A stretch of DNA of 39,863 nucleotides from an uncultured Pelagibacteraceae bacterium (GTDB lineage Bacteria; Pseudomonadota; Alphaproteobacteria; Pelagibacterales; Pelagibacteraceae), in contig CACHRX010000008.1 in assembly GCA_902582385.1 (NCBI GenBank), positions 1 to 39,863 of the forward strand, written 5' to 3'. Made by a program: the position numbers and the translations under genes. Shown piece after piece: positions 16,631 through 25,853 of the stretch. The notes below the pieces were generated by a model. The model saw nothing but the letters and a program-made list of their open reading frames with translations. It was not told the origin of the DNA and searched no databases. Every line of letters begins with the position of its first letter. The first letter of the stretch is position 1.

Positions 16631-17344
16631 ATGAGTTTTTTAATATTAGTGAGACATGGCCAAAGTGTGTGGAATCTTGAGCAAAAATTTACTGGTTGGG
16701 TAGATGTTGATCTCAGTGAGAGAGGTAGATTAGAGGCAGAAAAAGCTGCTTCTTTGATTAAAAAACAAAATATTAAAATAGACTTTTATTATTCATCCTT
16801 TCAGTTGAGGGCAAATAATACTTTAAAAATAATAAAAAAAATTCTTAAAGATGAAAAAAAATTCATCAAAGCATGGCAGCTAAATGAAAGACATTATGGG
16901 GCTCTTACTGGTTTAAATAAAATTGAAATGAATAAAAAACTTGGTGAAAAAGAAGTTTATGAATTTCGAAGATCTTGGGATGTCAAACCAGAGCCACTAG
17001 ATAAGAAAAGCATATATCACCCTAGGAATATTGAGATATATAAAGAAATACCTATAGATTTAATTCCAGATACTGAGTCTCTTAAAGATACTTATGAAAG
17101 AGTTCTAAATTATTTTAAGAAAGAAATTGAAAAAAAATTAATTAATAAAAATGTTCTAATTTCAGCTCATGGAAACTCTATAAGAGCTTTGTGTAAATAT
17201 TTGTTCAAATTAGACAATGATCTAATTTCTAAATTGGAAATACCTACAGGAAATCCGTTGGTAATAAAAACTGGTGATGAGATTAAAATAGAAAGTTGCG
17301 AATATCTTGACAAAGATAGAGCTAAAAACCTTCTAGTTTTCTAA
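16631..17344 (+). CDS. gpmA: 2,3-bisphosphoglycerate-dependent phosphoglycerate mutase
   Basis: A 237-residue glycolytic enzyme interconverting 3- and 2-phosphoglycerate in the cytoplasm. The phosphohistidine motif is LVRHGQS with His9. NERHYGALTG at 85-94 contains the catalytic Glu86, and the second histidine is in ISAHGNSIRAL. The length and the insert around residues 110-150 match GpmA and separate it from short phosphatases of the same superfamily. No clear Shine-Dalgarno precedes the ATG. The last 23 bases overlap the convergent murU-like gene, the longest tail-to-tail overlap in the window. Confidence 0.93.
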   Translation: MSFLILVRHGQSVWNLEQKFTGWVDVDLSERGRLEAEKAASLIKKQNIKIDFYYSSFQLRANNTLKIIKKILKDEKKFIKAWQLNERHYGALTGLNKIEMNKKLGEKEVYEFRRSWDVKPEPLDKKSIYHPRNIEIYKEIPIDLIPDTESLKDTYERVLNYFKKEIEKKLINKNVLISAHGNSIRALCKYLFKLDNDLISKLEIPTGNPLVIKTGDEIKIESCEYLDKDRAKNLLVF

Positions 17345-18011
17345 AAATTTCTAAATTAGTTAAGTGATAAAATTTATTTGAACTTTCAAATGCATTTAAA
17401 TTATCTTTATTTAGTAATTCATTCCAAATTTCTGAGATTGGGAAATTCGATACTTTACGACTCTTGAACAAATCTTTATTTAAAATTTGGCATCCAATAT
17501 AAATAAAATCATTATTATTATCTTTTTTTAATTTATTATTTTTCAATTTAAAATCTCCATTTAGATTTTTATCAAAACTCAACTCTTTTTTTGCAACAAG
17601 AAGAATATTATTTAGTTTATTCAAAAAATAAAAGCGCTGCATTTTATTAATTTCATCTACATAGTTTTTATTCCAAAGAGTATCAGGATTAAAAACTAAA
17701 AAATTATTATCTCGAGTATGATTCATCATATTGAGTATACCACCTCCTGTATTTAAAATTTCTTCTCCATCTTTTACTATTTCAATATCAATTAAAAAAT
17801 TTTTATTTCTAATAAAATCAAAAATTTGCTCACTAAAATAAAAGGTATTAAGAACAATTTTTTTAATTCCTAGCTTAATGATTACATTAATACAGTTCTC
17901 CAACATTGTTATATCATTTAATTTTAAGAGAGGCTTTGGAGTTTCTAACGTTAAAGGATTTAATCTTTTACCAAATCCTGCACCCAATATTAATACCGTA
18001 TTAATTTTCAT
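17322..18011 (-). CDS. murU: MurU-like nucleotidyltransferase (MurNAc-1-phosphate uridylyltransferase)
   Basis: A 229-residue sugar-1-phosphate nucleotidyltransferase. The nucleotide-binding signature is LGAGFGKRLNPLTLETPKP at 9-27. ILNTGGGI at 85-92 and FNPDTLW (about 107-113, with a metal-binding Asp) follow. In Pseudomonas and Caulobacter, MurU makes UDP-MurNAc from MurNAc-1-phosphate, bypassing de novo synthesis. That role is assigned here from context: it overlaps by 4 bp the kinase gene that would make MurNAc-1-phosphate, and tsaE lies upstream in the usual alphaproteobacterial order. By sequence alone a mannose-1-phosphate guanylyltransferase relative is possible. The tail overlaps gpmA by 23 bp. 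Confidence 0.78.
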   Translation of the reverse strand: MKINTVLILGAGFGKRLNPLTLETPKPLLKLNDITMLENCINVIIKLGIKKIVLNTFYFSEQIFDFIRNKNFLIDIEIVKDGEEILNTGGGILNMMNHTRDNNFLVFNPDTLWNKNYVDEINKMQRFYFLNKLNNILLVAKKELSFDKNLNGDFKLKNNKLKKDNNNDFIYIGCQILNKDLFKSRKVSNFPISEIWNELLNKDNLNAFESSNKFYHLTNLEIFRKLEGF

Positions 18012-18964
18012 TTACTTTTAAAATATTGATTTAAAAGATCCTTGAGATCATTAAACAGGTTATTTTGATTAATTCTCATATTAATTAACTTCCAAGCATA
18101 AGGTATTAGTTTTAAATATTTTTTTTTACCATCTCTCTTTGCCAGGCGTATAAAAATCCCAATAATTTTTAAATTTCTCAAAATCGATAGTATTTCAAAG
18201 TCATTTTGAAATTTTAATCTATCTAATTTCATTTGTTTAATTATATAAAGTTTATAAATTTTTTTTTTAAATGAAAATGAAGTTTTAAGCCTAACATCGT
18301 CGATTAAAGATGCTAAATCGTAAGCTCTATTTCCTATTAAAGCATCCTGATTGTCTATCAATCCAATTTGATTTTGTACTAGCATCAAGTTAGAAACATG
18401 AAAATCTCTATGAACAAAAACATCGTTTTTTAATTTTAAATTTAGAATCAATTTTTTCGTTATCTTTTTAAATTTTTTTGCAAACATATCTCCTTTTTTT
18501 TTTGTCAATTTGTCTTTAGCATACCAATCACAAAATAAATTTGTTTCTTTAATAAGTATTTCTTTTTGATATTTGGTAATTTTATATTCTTTTCCTTGAA
18601 AATTTTTGATATTTCTAACTTTGATTGACTGTAATTTTTTTAAAATCTTTATTATTTTTTTAAAATAAATAAATCTATCATTTTTTTTTTTTTTTAAGAT
18701 TTGAAAAATTGTCTTATCACCAAAATCTTGAACTTCTATATAATTGTTTTTATAATTTTCTAGTAATAATTTTGGTGCTAAAATTCTATTTTTATTTAAA
18801 ATTTTATTAATTGCATCATAAACTAATAAATTTTTCTGTTTTTCTTTTTTTGAAAACACAATGATCGATGAAAAATTTTTATTTTTTTTTCTATAAAATC
18901 TTCTAAATGATGCATCTCCATTTATTTCTTTTAAACTTTTAAAATCACTCTTTAAAGGAATCAC
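18008..18964 (-). CDS. amgK: AmgK-like sugar kinase (aminoglycoside phosphotransferase fold)
   Basis: A 318-residue kinase of the APH/choline-kinase fold. The catalytic loop is VHRDFHVSNLM with D187, and the metal-binding Asp is in LIDNQDA (D204). DASFRRFYR near residue 17 is the N-terminal motif usual in AmgK, the anomeric MurNAc/GlcNAc kinase of cell-wall recycling. It sits between tsaE and murU with 4-bp overlaps on both sides. The coding strand contains an uninterrupted run of 15 A (18681-18695), encoding the end of Leu, four Lys and the start of Asn around residue 90, and a run of 10 A at 18494-18503. Both are slippage-prone. Confidence 0.8.
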   Translation of the reverse strand: MIPLKSDFKSLKEINGDASFRRFYRKKNKNFSSIIVFSKKEKQKNLLVYDAINKILNKNRILAPKLLLENYKNNYIEVQDFGDKTIFQILKKKKNDRFIYFKKIIKILKKLQSIKVRNIKNFQGKEYKITKYQKEILIKETNLFCDWYAKDKLTKKKGDMFAKKFKKITKKLILNLKLKNDVFVHRDFHVSNLMLVQNQIGLIDNQDALIGNRAYDLASLIDDVRLKTSFSFKKKIYKLYIIKQMKLDRLKFQNDFEILSILRNLKIIGIFIRLAKRDGKKKYLKLIPYAWKLINMRINQNNLFNDLKDLLNQYFKSK

Positions 18965-19416
18965 AAACTTACGCCTTTGACTTTTACTGATCTTTTCTGA
19001 TGATCATCATTATATTTAAAAGATATTTCTATCAAATTTTTTGGTTTTTTTTGTATAAATTGTGGCCACTCAATTAATGTAATAACATTTTGATTATCCT
19101 CAAATAAATCTAAATTTTTTACCTCATCTGCAGATTTTAACCTAAATAAATCATAATGATTTATTTTTATGTCCTTAATTTGGTACTCATTAAGTAAACT
19201 AAATGTAGGGCTCGTGACTTCGGTCAAATTTAAATTATTTTCTCTTTGAAACTCATTAATCAAGTATTTTACAAAAGTGGTTTTTCCTACACCGATTTCA
19301 CCATACAAAAAAACTATATCACCCAGTTTAAGTTTTTTTAAAATTTTATTTGCTAAATCCTCAGTCTTATTTTCAGAAGATATATCTATCGTATCACTGC
19401 TAGTAGCGATAGGCAT
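18961..19416 (-). CDS. tsaE: tRNA t6A modification ATPase TsaE
   Basis: A 151-residue P-loop ATPase needed, with TsaB, TsaC and TsaD, for the threonylcarbamoyl group at A37 of ANN-decoding tRNAs. The Walker A is GEIGVGKTT at 39-47. [12 protein letters not shown] and INHYDLFRL are family-specific, and LIEWPQFI is the late conserved segment. The start overlaps the 3' end of ahcY by 17 bp and no later in-frame start precedes the conserved core, so the overlap is probably real. The 4-bp overlap with amgK keeps the alphaproteobacterial tsaE-amgK-murU order. The other Tsa genes are not in the window. Confidence 0.92.
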   Translation of the reverse strand: MPIATSSDTIDISSENKTEDLANKILKKLKLGDIVFLYGEIGVGKTTFVKYLINEFQRENNLNLTEVTSPTFSLLNEYQIKDIKINHYDLFRLKSADEVKNLDLFEDNQNVITLIEWPQFIQKKPKNLIEISFKYNDDHQKRSVKVKGVSL

Positions 19417-20686
19417 TAGGTTTAAATGGACCTTCTACTCCAACACTTATATAATCTGCCTGCTCTTTAGATAGTTTCGTTAGTTTTGCACCAACTTTTT
19501 TAAGATGTAAAGTTGCTACTCTTTCATCTAAATGCTTAGGCAAAACATAAACTTTATTTTCATAATTTTTATGGTTTTTCCAAAGTTCTATTTGTGCGAT
19601 CACTTGATTTGTAAATGATGCACTCATTACAAAACTTGGGTGTCCTGTAGCACATCCTAAATTAACCAATCTTCCCTCAGCTAAAAGTATTATTCTTTTT
19701 TTGCTTGGGAGTTCTATTTCATGAACCTGAGGTTTTATCTCAGTCCACTTGTAATTTTTTAATGCCTCTACTTGAATTTCATTATCAAAATGACCTATAT
19801 TACAAAGAATAGCTCTATCTTTCATGTCTCTCATATGATCTGCTGTAACAATATCTTTGTTGCCAGTTGCAGTTACAACGATATCTGCTTTTTTAATAGC
19901 TTCCTCCATTAAAACTACCTCGTAACCTTCCATAGCTGCTTGAAGAGCACATATAGGGTCTGCTTCAGTAATTAAAACTCTTGCTCCACTTTGTCTTAAA
20001 GACGCTGCACTTCCCTTGCCTACATCTCCAAATCCAGCTACGATAGCAATTTTTCCTGACATCATTACATCTGTAGCTCTTCTAATTCCATCAACTAAAC
20101 TTTCTCTGCAACCATATAAATTATCAAATTTAGACTTTGTGACAGAATCATTTACATTTATTGCTGGAACTAAAAGTGATTTATCTTTTTCCATTTTATT
20201 GAGTGCTTTAATTCCTGTGGTAGTTTCCTCTGAAACTCCTTTTACATCTTTCAACAAATCTTTGTATTCATTATGCATTATAGCTGTCAAGTCACCTCCA
20301 TCGTCTAAAAGCATATTTGGTTTCCATTCTTTATTACCTGTAATGGTTTGTTTAATACACCAAAGGTATTCCTCTTCAGTTTCACCCTTCCATGCATATA
20401 CTGGAATTCCTGCTTTTGCTATTGCTGCTGCTGCATGATCTTGAGTAGAAAAAATATTACAAGATGACCATCTAACTTCAGCTCCTAAATTTACTAGTGT
20501 TTCAATTAAAACTGCAGTTTGGATTGTCATATGCAAACATCCTATAATTTTTGCTCCTTTTAATGGGGATTTACCAGAATATTCTTCTCTCAACGCCATT
20601 AACCCAGGCATTTCACTTTCAGCAATTGAAATTTCTTTTCTGCCAAATTCTGCTCCTGATATATCTTTTACTTTGAAATCTTCCAT
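19400..20686 (-). CDS. ahcY: S-adenosylhomocysteinase
   Basis: A 428-residue NAD-dependent enzyme that splits S-adenosylhomocysteine into adenosine and homocysteine, clearing the by-product of methylation. The NAD-binding loop is [15 protein letters not shown] (GFGDVG at 218-223). [11 protein letters not shown] near 50, QDHAAAAI near 82 and the C-terminal KPNAYRY, which completes the neighbour's cofactor site, are all present. It lies between chvG (45-bp gap) and tsaE (17-bp overlap). No Shine-Dalgarno precedes the ATG; the seven bases before it are ACCCTCC. A TTGATT-17 bp-TAGAAG promoter candidate would place the transcript start almost at the ATG. The 45-bp gap looks too small for a full SAH riboswitch. 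Confidence 0.96.
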   Translation of the reverse strand: MEDFKVKDISGAEFGRKEISIAESEMPGLMALREEYSGKSPLKGAKIIGCLHMTIQTAVLIETLVNLGAEVRWSSCNIFSTQDHAAAAIAKAGIPVYAWKGETEEEYLWCIKQTITGNKEWKPNMLLDDGGDLTAIMHNEYKDLLKDVKGVSEETTTGIKALNKMEKDKSLLVPAINVNDSVTKSKFDNLYGCRESLVDGIRRATDVMMSGKIAIVAGFGDVGKGSAASLRQSGARVLITEADPICALQAAMEGYEVVLMEEAIKKADIVVTATGNKDIVTADHMRDMKDRAILCNIGHFDNEIQVEALKNYKWTEIKPQVHEIELPSKKRIILLAEGRLVNLGCATGHPSFVMSASFTNQVIAQIELWKNHKNYENKVYVLPKHLDERVATLHLKKVGAKLTKLSKEQADYISVGVEGPFKPNAYRY

Positions 20687-20731
20687 GGAGGGTCTTCTAG
20701 CAATAAAGTATTAATTAATCAATAGAACTCT

Positions 20732-22273
20732 TTATACCTTGGGAAATATAATTTCCATACTTGCACCCTTTTGATCTTTTCTATTGGTAGCTTTGATTGA
20801 AGCATTGTGCAATTCAACTAAGTTTTTAACTATGTTCAATCCTAGACCAGAGTGCTGGCCAAATTTATCTGGTCTATTACTGTAAAATCTTCTAAATATT
20901 TTATTAGTATCTTTTTCTTTAAACCCTTCACCTTGGTCTAATACATTAATAATCACCTTATCTTCATCCGTTTTTGCAATTTTTACAGTCACGTTTTTAT
21001 TATCATCACTGAATGAAATTGCATTTTCCAGTAGGTTGGCTATTATTTGTTCAACTCTATTTTCAATTCCATTAATAAAGTACTTATTTTTTCTATCATT
21101 TTCGTACGAAATATTGATACCTCTTTTAAGTTTATAAATATTATTGAAGTCGTCCACGACAGATTTTATAATTGGTTCAATGTCTATTTTTTTAATTTTT
21201 TCTCTACTAAGTGCTACTTCATCTTTTAACATTTGAGAATAATCGGTAATTAATCTTTCTATTCTTTGTACATCATGACTTAAAATATCAATTAGTTTAA
21301 TTCTTTGATTTACATCGTTAGTATCATGTAAAATTTCAGAAGCACTTTTTAAAGATGCTAAAGGATTTCTTATTTCATGAACAAGGTCAGTTGAAAAATT
21401 TTCTGCATGTGAAATTCTTTTTTGTAATTCTAATGTCATGTCATCCAAAGAATTCGACAATAGTCCTAGCTCATCATTTCTAAGTTTTAATGTATCAATA
21501 TTGGTTGTTTTAGGATTTTTGTTTTTAATTGTTTTTGTATAACTTACTAAATTTTTAATTGGTTTAAGAAAATATCTATTCAAAACAAATGAAAAAATTA
21601 ATATTACTAAACCAACTGCAATAGCTGTTCTGAGTATAAAACTTTCTCTTTCCTCTATTGCCGCCTTGATATCATTAGCATTCTCAGTAATTGCTAGAAA
21701 ACCAATATTTTCACTATTTTTCATTACATTTTTAATTGTTATTAGATTAAATTTATTAAATTCCTCTTGAGTGAAGGTAAAATGAGTTCCAAAATTTTTT
21801 GATCCAGCATAATTAAATAATATATCTTTTAAAGACACACTATTCTCAGTTCCTATATCAATATTTTTTTTTTCAGTAATTTCCTCAGTCTTCTTTTGAT
21901 TAAGTATTTCTAATTCAATTTTATCTAACCTTTTTTGAAATGATCTTGGATCTAAGTCTAAAGTATCTGAGTCACCAACTAAGTTTAATTTGCTATCAAA
22001 AAATATTACTCTATCTAAGTTTTGGAAAAGAAATCTTGTTGAAAATAAAAATTTTCTAATATCATCTTCAATAAATTTAACATCTAATCTAATTAAATTA
22101 TCAATTGTATTATTAATTACTTCTATATGGTTAGATGATTTCTTTTTAATTAATTTAGGTTGTACATTTTTAATATAGGCAAATGTAAACAAACCTATAA
22201 TTGTAAAAAAGATAAAATTAATAAATAAAAATTTTTTTAATATAGATAAATTTTTAAGAAGATTGCTGAACAT
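20732..22273 (-). CDS. chvG: Sensor histidine kinase ChvG
   Basis: A 513-residue membrane sensor. It has a membrane helix at about 12-33, a periplasmic domain of ~180 residues, a second helix at about 213-235, a HAMP linker, the dimerisation/phosphoacceptor helix FSTDLVHEIRNPLASLKSA with His299, and an ATPase domain with NLLENAISFS, DQGEGF and GLGLNIV. The orientation and neighbours (chvI upstream, ahcY downstream) match the ChvG/ExoS kinase that responds to acid and envelope stress in other alphaproteobacteria. The start codon shares one base with the stop of chvI (TAATG), so the two are translated together. The signal in this organism is unknown. Confidence 0.85.
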   Translation of the reverse strand: MFSNLLKNLSILKKFLFINFIFFTIIGLFTFAYIKNVQPKLIKKKSSNHIEVINNTIDNLIRLDVKFIEDDIRKFLFSTRFLFQNLDRVIFFDSKLNLVGDSDTLDLDPRSFQKRLDKIELEILNQKKTEEITEKKNIDIGTENSVSLKDILFNYAGSKNFGTHFTFTQEEFNKFNLITIKNVMKNSENIGFLAITENANDIKAAIEERESFILRTAIAVGLVILIFSFVLNRYFLKPIKNLVSYTKTIKNKNPKTTNIDTLKLRNDELGLLSNSLDDMTLELQKRISHAENFSTDLVHEIRNPLASLKSASEILHDTNDVNQRIKLIDILSHDVQRIERLITDYSQMLKDEVALSREKIKKIDIEPIIKSVVDDFNNIYKLKRGINISYENDRKNKYFINGIENRVEQIIANLLENAISFSDDNKNVTVKIAKTDEDKVIINVLDQGEGFKEKDTNKIFRRFYSNRPDKFGQHSGLGLNIVKNLVELHNASIKATNRKDQKGASMEIIFPKV

Positions 22274-22980
22274 TAGCTAACATTCCACCTATATCCACTT
22301 CCATATCTTGTTTCTATAGCTGAAAATTCAGGATCAACTTTTTTAAATTTTTTTCTTATTCTTTTAACATGACTGTCAATAGTTCTATCTTCTATATCCG
22401 TATCTTCCCTATAAGCTATATCCATTAATTGTGCTCTTTCTTTGATAATTCCTGGTCTTTTTGCTAATTCTTTCACTAATAAAAATTCTGTCGTAGTTAA
22501 TTTATCAGGAAGTTGTTTTCCATCCCACTCGCATTCTAATTGAGATGGATCAAGCTTCAATTTTCCGTGAGAAATTATACTTTTATTTTCTTCTATTAAA
22601 TCTTTAGTATCTTTTTTTCTAAGCTGGACTCTAATTCTTTCAATCAATACCTTAATAGAAAAACCTCCTGATTTTTTAACAAAATCATCAGCACCTAATT
22701 TTAAACCTAGTAATTCATCAATTTCGTCATCTTTAGAAGTTAAGAATATAACTGGTAAGGAAGTTTTTTTTCTTAATTTTTTTAATAATTCTTCACCATC
22801 CATTTTTGGCATCTTTATATCTATTATTGCTAAATCTGGTGGTGTTCTAGTTAATCCTATTAAAGCACTTTCCCCATCTATGTAGGTTTGCACTTTAAAA
22901 CCTTCTTTCTCTAAAGCTATACTTAAACTTGTCAGTATGTTTCTATCATCATCTATTAAAGCTATTGTTTGTTTGTCCAT
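22273..22980 (-). CDS. chvI: Response regulator ChvI, OmpR family
   Basis: A 235-residue transcription factor. The receiver domain (1-~120) has acidic residues at D10-D12, phosphoacceptor D54 in AIIDIKMPKMDG and a conserved Lys in GADDFVKKSGG. The C-terminal winged helix (about 130-235) has TTEFLLVKELAKRPG and RTIDSHVKRIRKKF. The partner kinase ChvG follows with a 1-base overlap. With chvG and ahcY it keeps a gene order seen in Rhizobiales, supporting the name. PolA starts the same-strand run upstream; the 52-bp gap between them probably holds the promoter of the two-component genes. Confidence 0.88.
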   Translation of the reverse strand: MDKQTIALIDDDRNILTSLSIALEKEGFKVQTYIDGESALIGLTRTPPDLAIIDIKMPKMDGEELLKKLRKKTSLPVIFLTSKDDEIDELLGLKLGADDFVKKSGGFSIKVLIERIRVQLRKKDTKDLIEENKSIISHGKLKLDPSQLECEWDGKQLPDKLTTTEFLLVKELAKRPGIIKERAQLMDIAYREDTDIEDRTIDSHVKRIRKKFKKVDPEFSAIETRYGSGYRWNVS

Positions 22981-23032
22981 ACTCTACTTATAAAAATACT
23001 AAATTGTTCTAATTTGGGCAATTAAATTAAAA

Positions 23033-25807
23033 TTAGTGAAGTGAACCCCAGTTATCACCAATATTCAAGTCTACAGTTAATGGAATAGAGAATGAATGTT
23101 GGTCACTATTCACTACACTTGTCATTTCTTCAATTATTATTTTTCTTATTTTTTCAGCCCCTAATTTTGGTGTTTCAAAAATCAATTCATCATGTATCTG
23201 TAAAAGCATCTTAGTATCTTGATTTTTTTGCTCGTTAAATCTTTTTTCTAATCTTATCATTGCTAATCTCATAATTTCAGAAGCTGAACCCTGGATTGGT
23301 GCATTAATAGCAGCTCGCTCTTGAAAATTTCTTACATTATAATTTTTATCATTAATATTTATAAAATGTGATCTTCTTCCAAAGATATTATTTACATAAC
23401 CATTTTTTCTACAAAATTTTATAGTTTGATCCATATAAACTTTGATTTCTGGAAATTTGGCAAAATATGAATTTAAAAATTCTTCAGCTTCATAATTAGA
23501 CACATTTATTTGTTTAGCTAAACCATATTGAGATATTCCATAAATAATACCAAAATTTATTGCTTTTGCTTTTCTTCTTTGATCTTGATCTACTTTTTTA
23601 ATTTCTGTATTAAATATTTGACTGGCAGTTAATGAATGAATGTCTTCATTATTTTTAAATGCTTTTTTGAGTTCTTTAACATCAGCTAAATCTGCTAAAA
23701 TTCTCATTTCAATTTGATTATAATCTGCAGAAATTAAAACATTATCTTTTTCTGCTATGAATGATTTTCTTATATCTCTGCCATCTTCACTCTTAATTGG
23801 AATATTTTGTAAATTAGGATCACTTGATGCTAATCTACCGGTAGTGGTGGCAGCAAGTAAAAATGAGGTATGAACCCTATTTGTTAAAGGATTAATATGC
23901 TCAGGAAGAGAATCAGAATAAGTATTTTTTAATTTAGAAACCTGCCTCCAATCTAAAACCAACTTGGGAAATTCATGTCCTTTGAAAGCAAGATCTTCTA
24001 GTACCGATGCGCTCGTAGCAAAACTACCTTTTTTTGTTTTTTTTAAATCTGCTATTTTAAGTTCATTATATAAAATTTCTCCAAGTTGTTTTGGAGATGC
24101 AATATTAAATTCTTTTTTTGATATTTTAAAAACATTTTTTTGAATTTTATCAATTTTTTTTTCAAATTTAGACGATAAAATTTTTAAAAACTTATTATCA
24201 ATTTTAATACCTTCTATTTCCATAAAGGCTAAAATTTTTATCATTGGTTTTTCAAAAAGTTCATAAATATTTACCATTTTCTCATCTTTAAGACTTTTAT
24301 GAAATTTTTTGTATAGTCTAAAGGTTATATCAGCATCTTCGGCAGCATAATCTTTTGCTTTTTCTAAATCGACATCCTTGAAATTAATTTCTTTTTTTCC
24401 AGTTCCTACTAAATCTTTAAAGGCAATTGTTTTATGATTTAAATGAATTTCTGATAATGAATCCATATTATGTCTATTTTTTCCAGCATCTAAAACATAA
24501 GACATTAGCATTGTATCTTCCATGGTAGAAATGGTGATTCCATGTTTAAATAAAACAATAAAATCAAATTTAATATTTTGACCAATTTTTTTTATACTCG
24601 AGTCTTCAAGCAAAGGTTTTAATTTTTTTAAAACTAATTCTTTATTTAAATTTTTTTGTGACTTATGACCTAATGGGATGTAGCATGCTTTACCAATTTT
24701 AGAGCTCAAAGAAACTCCAATTAAATCAGCTTGGTGTGGATCTAGAGAACTTGTTTCTGTGTCAACAGCAACTTCTCCAACTTCCTCTGCTTCATTGATC
24801 CAATCATCAATTTCTTTTGGATCTTTAATTAAGTGATAATTTTTTTTATTAATTGAATTGTGAGTTTTTTTTGAGACAGTTTTATTTTTAATACCTTCTA
24901 AATCTGGTTCTCCATATTTTGATATTGCTGAACTAAGAAGTCTATTAAACTCCATTTCTCTCAAAAATTTAAAAAGTTTATCCTTGTCTATTTCCTTTAA
25001 TTTGAACTCAGATAGGCTTATGTCAACTGGAGCATCATGTTTTAATGTCACCAATTGTTTGCTAATTAAAGCTTTGTCTTTATTTTCAATTAATGTTTCT
25101 CTTCTTTTATTCTGTTTAATTTCATGAGCAGATTTTAAGAGTTTTTCTAAATTGCCATACTTATTAATTAATTCTGCCGCTGTTTTCACTCCTATCCCAG
25201 GAACACCTGGAACATTATCGCTGCTATCTCCAGCTAAAGCTTGAACATCAACTACTTTGCTCGGATCAACACCAAATTTATTTTGAACATCTTCTTTAGT
25301 AATAAATTTATTCTTCATTGGATCAAAAATTCGAACCTTATTTTTAAATAACTGCATTAGATCCTTATCAGAAGAAACAATTGTAACTTTTGCTCCTTTT
25401 TTTAAAATTTGGTCTACATATGTTGCTATTAAATCATCAGCTTCATAATTATTAAGATCAACTGAAGGTAAATTAAAAGCTAATACAGATTTTCTTATAT
25501 ATTCAAACTGAGGAGCTAAATCATCTGGTGCTTCTGAGCGATTAGCTTTATAGTCACTATAAATTTCATTTCTGAAAGTTTTTCTAGCAGAGTCAAAAAT
25601 TACTGCAAAATGAGATGGTTTATGTTTATTTTCATTTGATTTTGAGTCTTCAAGAAGTTTGAATAACATACTACAAAAGCCACTGACTGCTCCTGTTGGT
25701 AATCCATCACTCTTCCTTGTTAAAGGAGGCAATGCATAATAAGCCCTAAATATATATCCTGATCCATCAATAAGATAAAAATGATCTGTTTTTTGAATTT
25801 TACTCAT
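23033..25807 (-). CDS. polA: DNA polymerase I
   Basis: A 924-residue enzyme for gap filling and RNA primer removal. It has an N-terminal 5'-3' exonuclease (about 1-300, DGSGYIFRAYYAL and SSDKDLMQLF), a 3'-5' exonuclease (about 325-500) and a polymerase domain. Proofreading residues are intact: D349 and E351 in DTETSSLD, an Asp in GQNIKFDF, and YAAEDAD. Polymerase motifs are A (LISADYNQIEMRILA), B (RRKAKAINFGIIYG) and C (LQIHDELIFE, D873). Many SAR11-size genomes keep this full three-domain form. A TATAAT on the minus strand at 25823-25828 may be its -10, which would leave a leader of only about ten bases. Confidence 0.97.
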   Translation of the reverse strand: MSKIQKTDHFYLIDGSGYIFRAYYALPPLTRKSDGLPTGAVSGFCSMLFKLLEDSKSNENKHKPSHFAVIFDSARKTFRNEIYSDYKANRSEAPDDLAPQFEYIRKSVLAFNLPSVDLNNYEADDLIATYVDQILKKGAKVTIVSSDKDLMQLFKNKVRIFDPMKNKFITKEDVQNKFGVDPSKVVDVQALAGDSSDNVPGVPGIGVKTAAELINKYGNLEKLLKSAHEIKQNKRRETLIENKDKALISKQLVTLKHDAPVDISLSEFKLKEIDKDKLFKFLREMEFNRLLSSAISKYGEPDLEGIKNKTVSKKTHNSINKKNYHLIKDPKEIDDWINEAEEVGEVAVDTETSSLDPHQADLIGVSLSSKIGKACYIPLGHKSQKNLNKELVLKKLKPLLEDSSIKKIGQNIKFDFIVLFKHGITISTMEDTMLMSYVLDAGKNRHNMDSLSEIHLNHKTIAFKDLVGTGKKEINFKDVDLEKAKDYAAEDADITFRLYKKFHKSLKDEKMVNIYELFEKPMIKILAFMEIEGIKIDNKFLKILSSKFEKKIDKIQKNVFKISKKEFNIASPKQLGEILYNELKIADLKKTKKGSFATSASVLEDLAFKGHEFPKLVLDWRQVSKLKNTYSDSLPEHINPLTNRVHTSFLLAATTTGRLASSDPNLQNIPIKSEDGRDIRKSFIAEKDNVLISADYNQIEMRILADLADVKELKKAFKNNEDIHSLTASQIFNTEIKKVDQDQRRKAKAINFGIIYGISQYGLAKQINVSNYEAEEFLNSYFAKFPEIKVYMDQTIKFCRKNGYVNNIFGRRSHFININDKNYNVRNFQERAAINAPIQGSASEIMRLAMIRLEKRFNEQKNQDTKMLLQIHDELIFETPKLGAEKIRKIIIEEMTSVVNSDQHSFSIPLTVDLNIGDNWGSLH

Positions 25808-25853
25808 TAAAAATTAATATAGATTATAGATAGAAATAAGAGTATTATTTTTT

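Noticed and set aside
20016-20438. A 140-codon open frame antisense to ahcY
   Set aside because: It lies wholly within one of the most conserved genes in the window and shows the proline/serine-rich composition typical of antisense frames.
20687-20731. SAM or SAH riboswitch upstream of ahcY
   Set aside because: The gap is only 45 bp and I see no pseudoknot-forming GC segments of the known classes; a search with the Rfam SAH and SAM-II/SAM-V models would decide.
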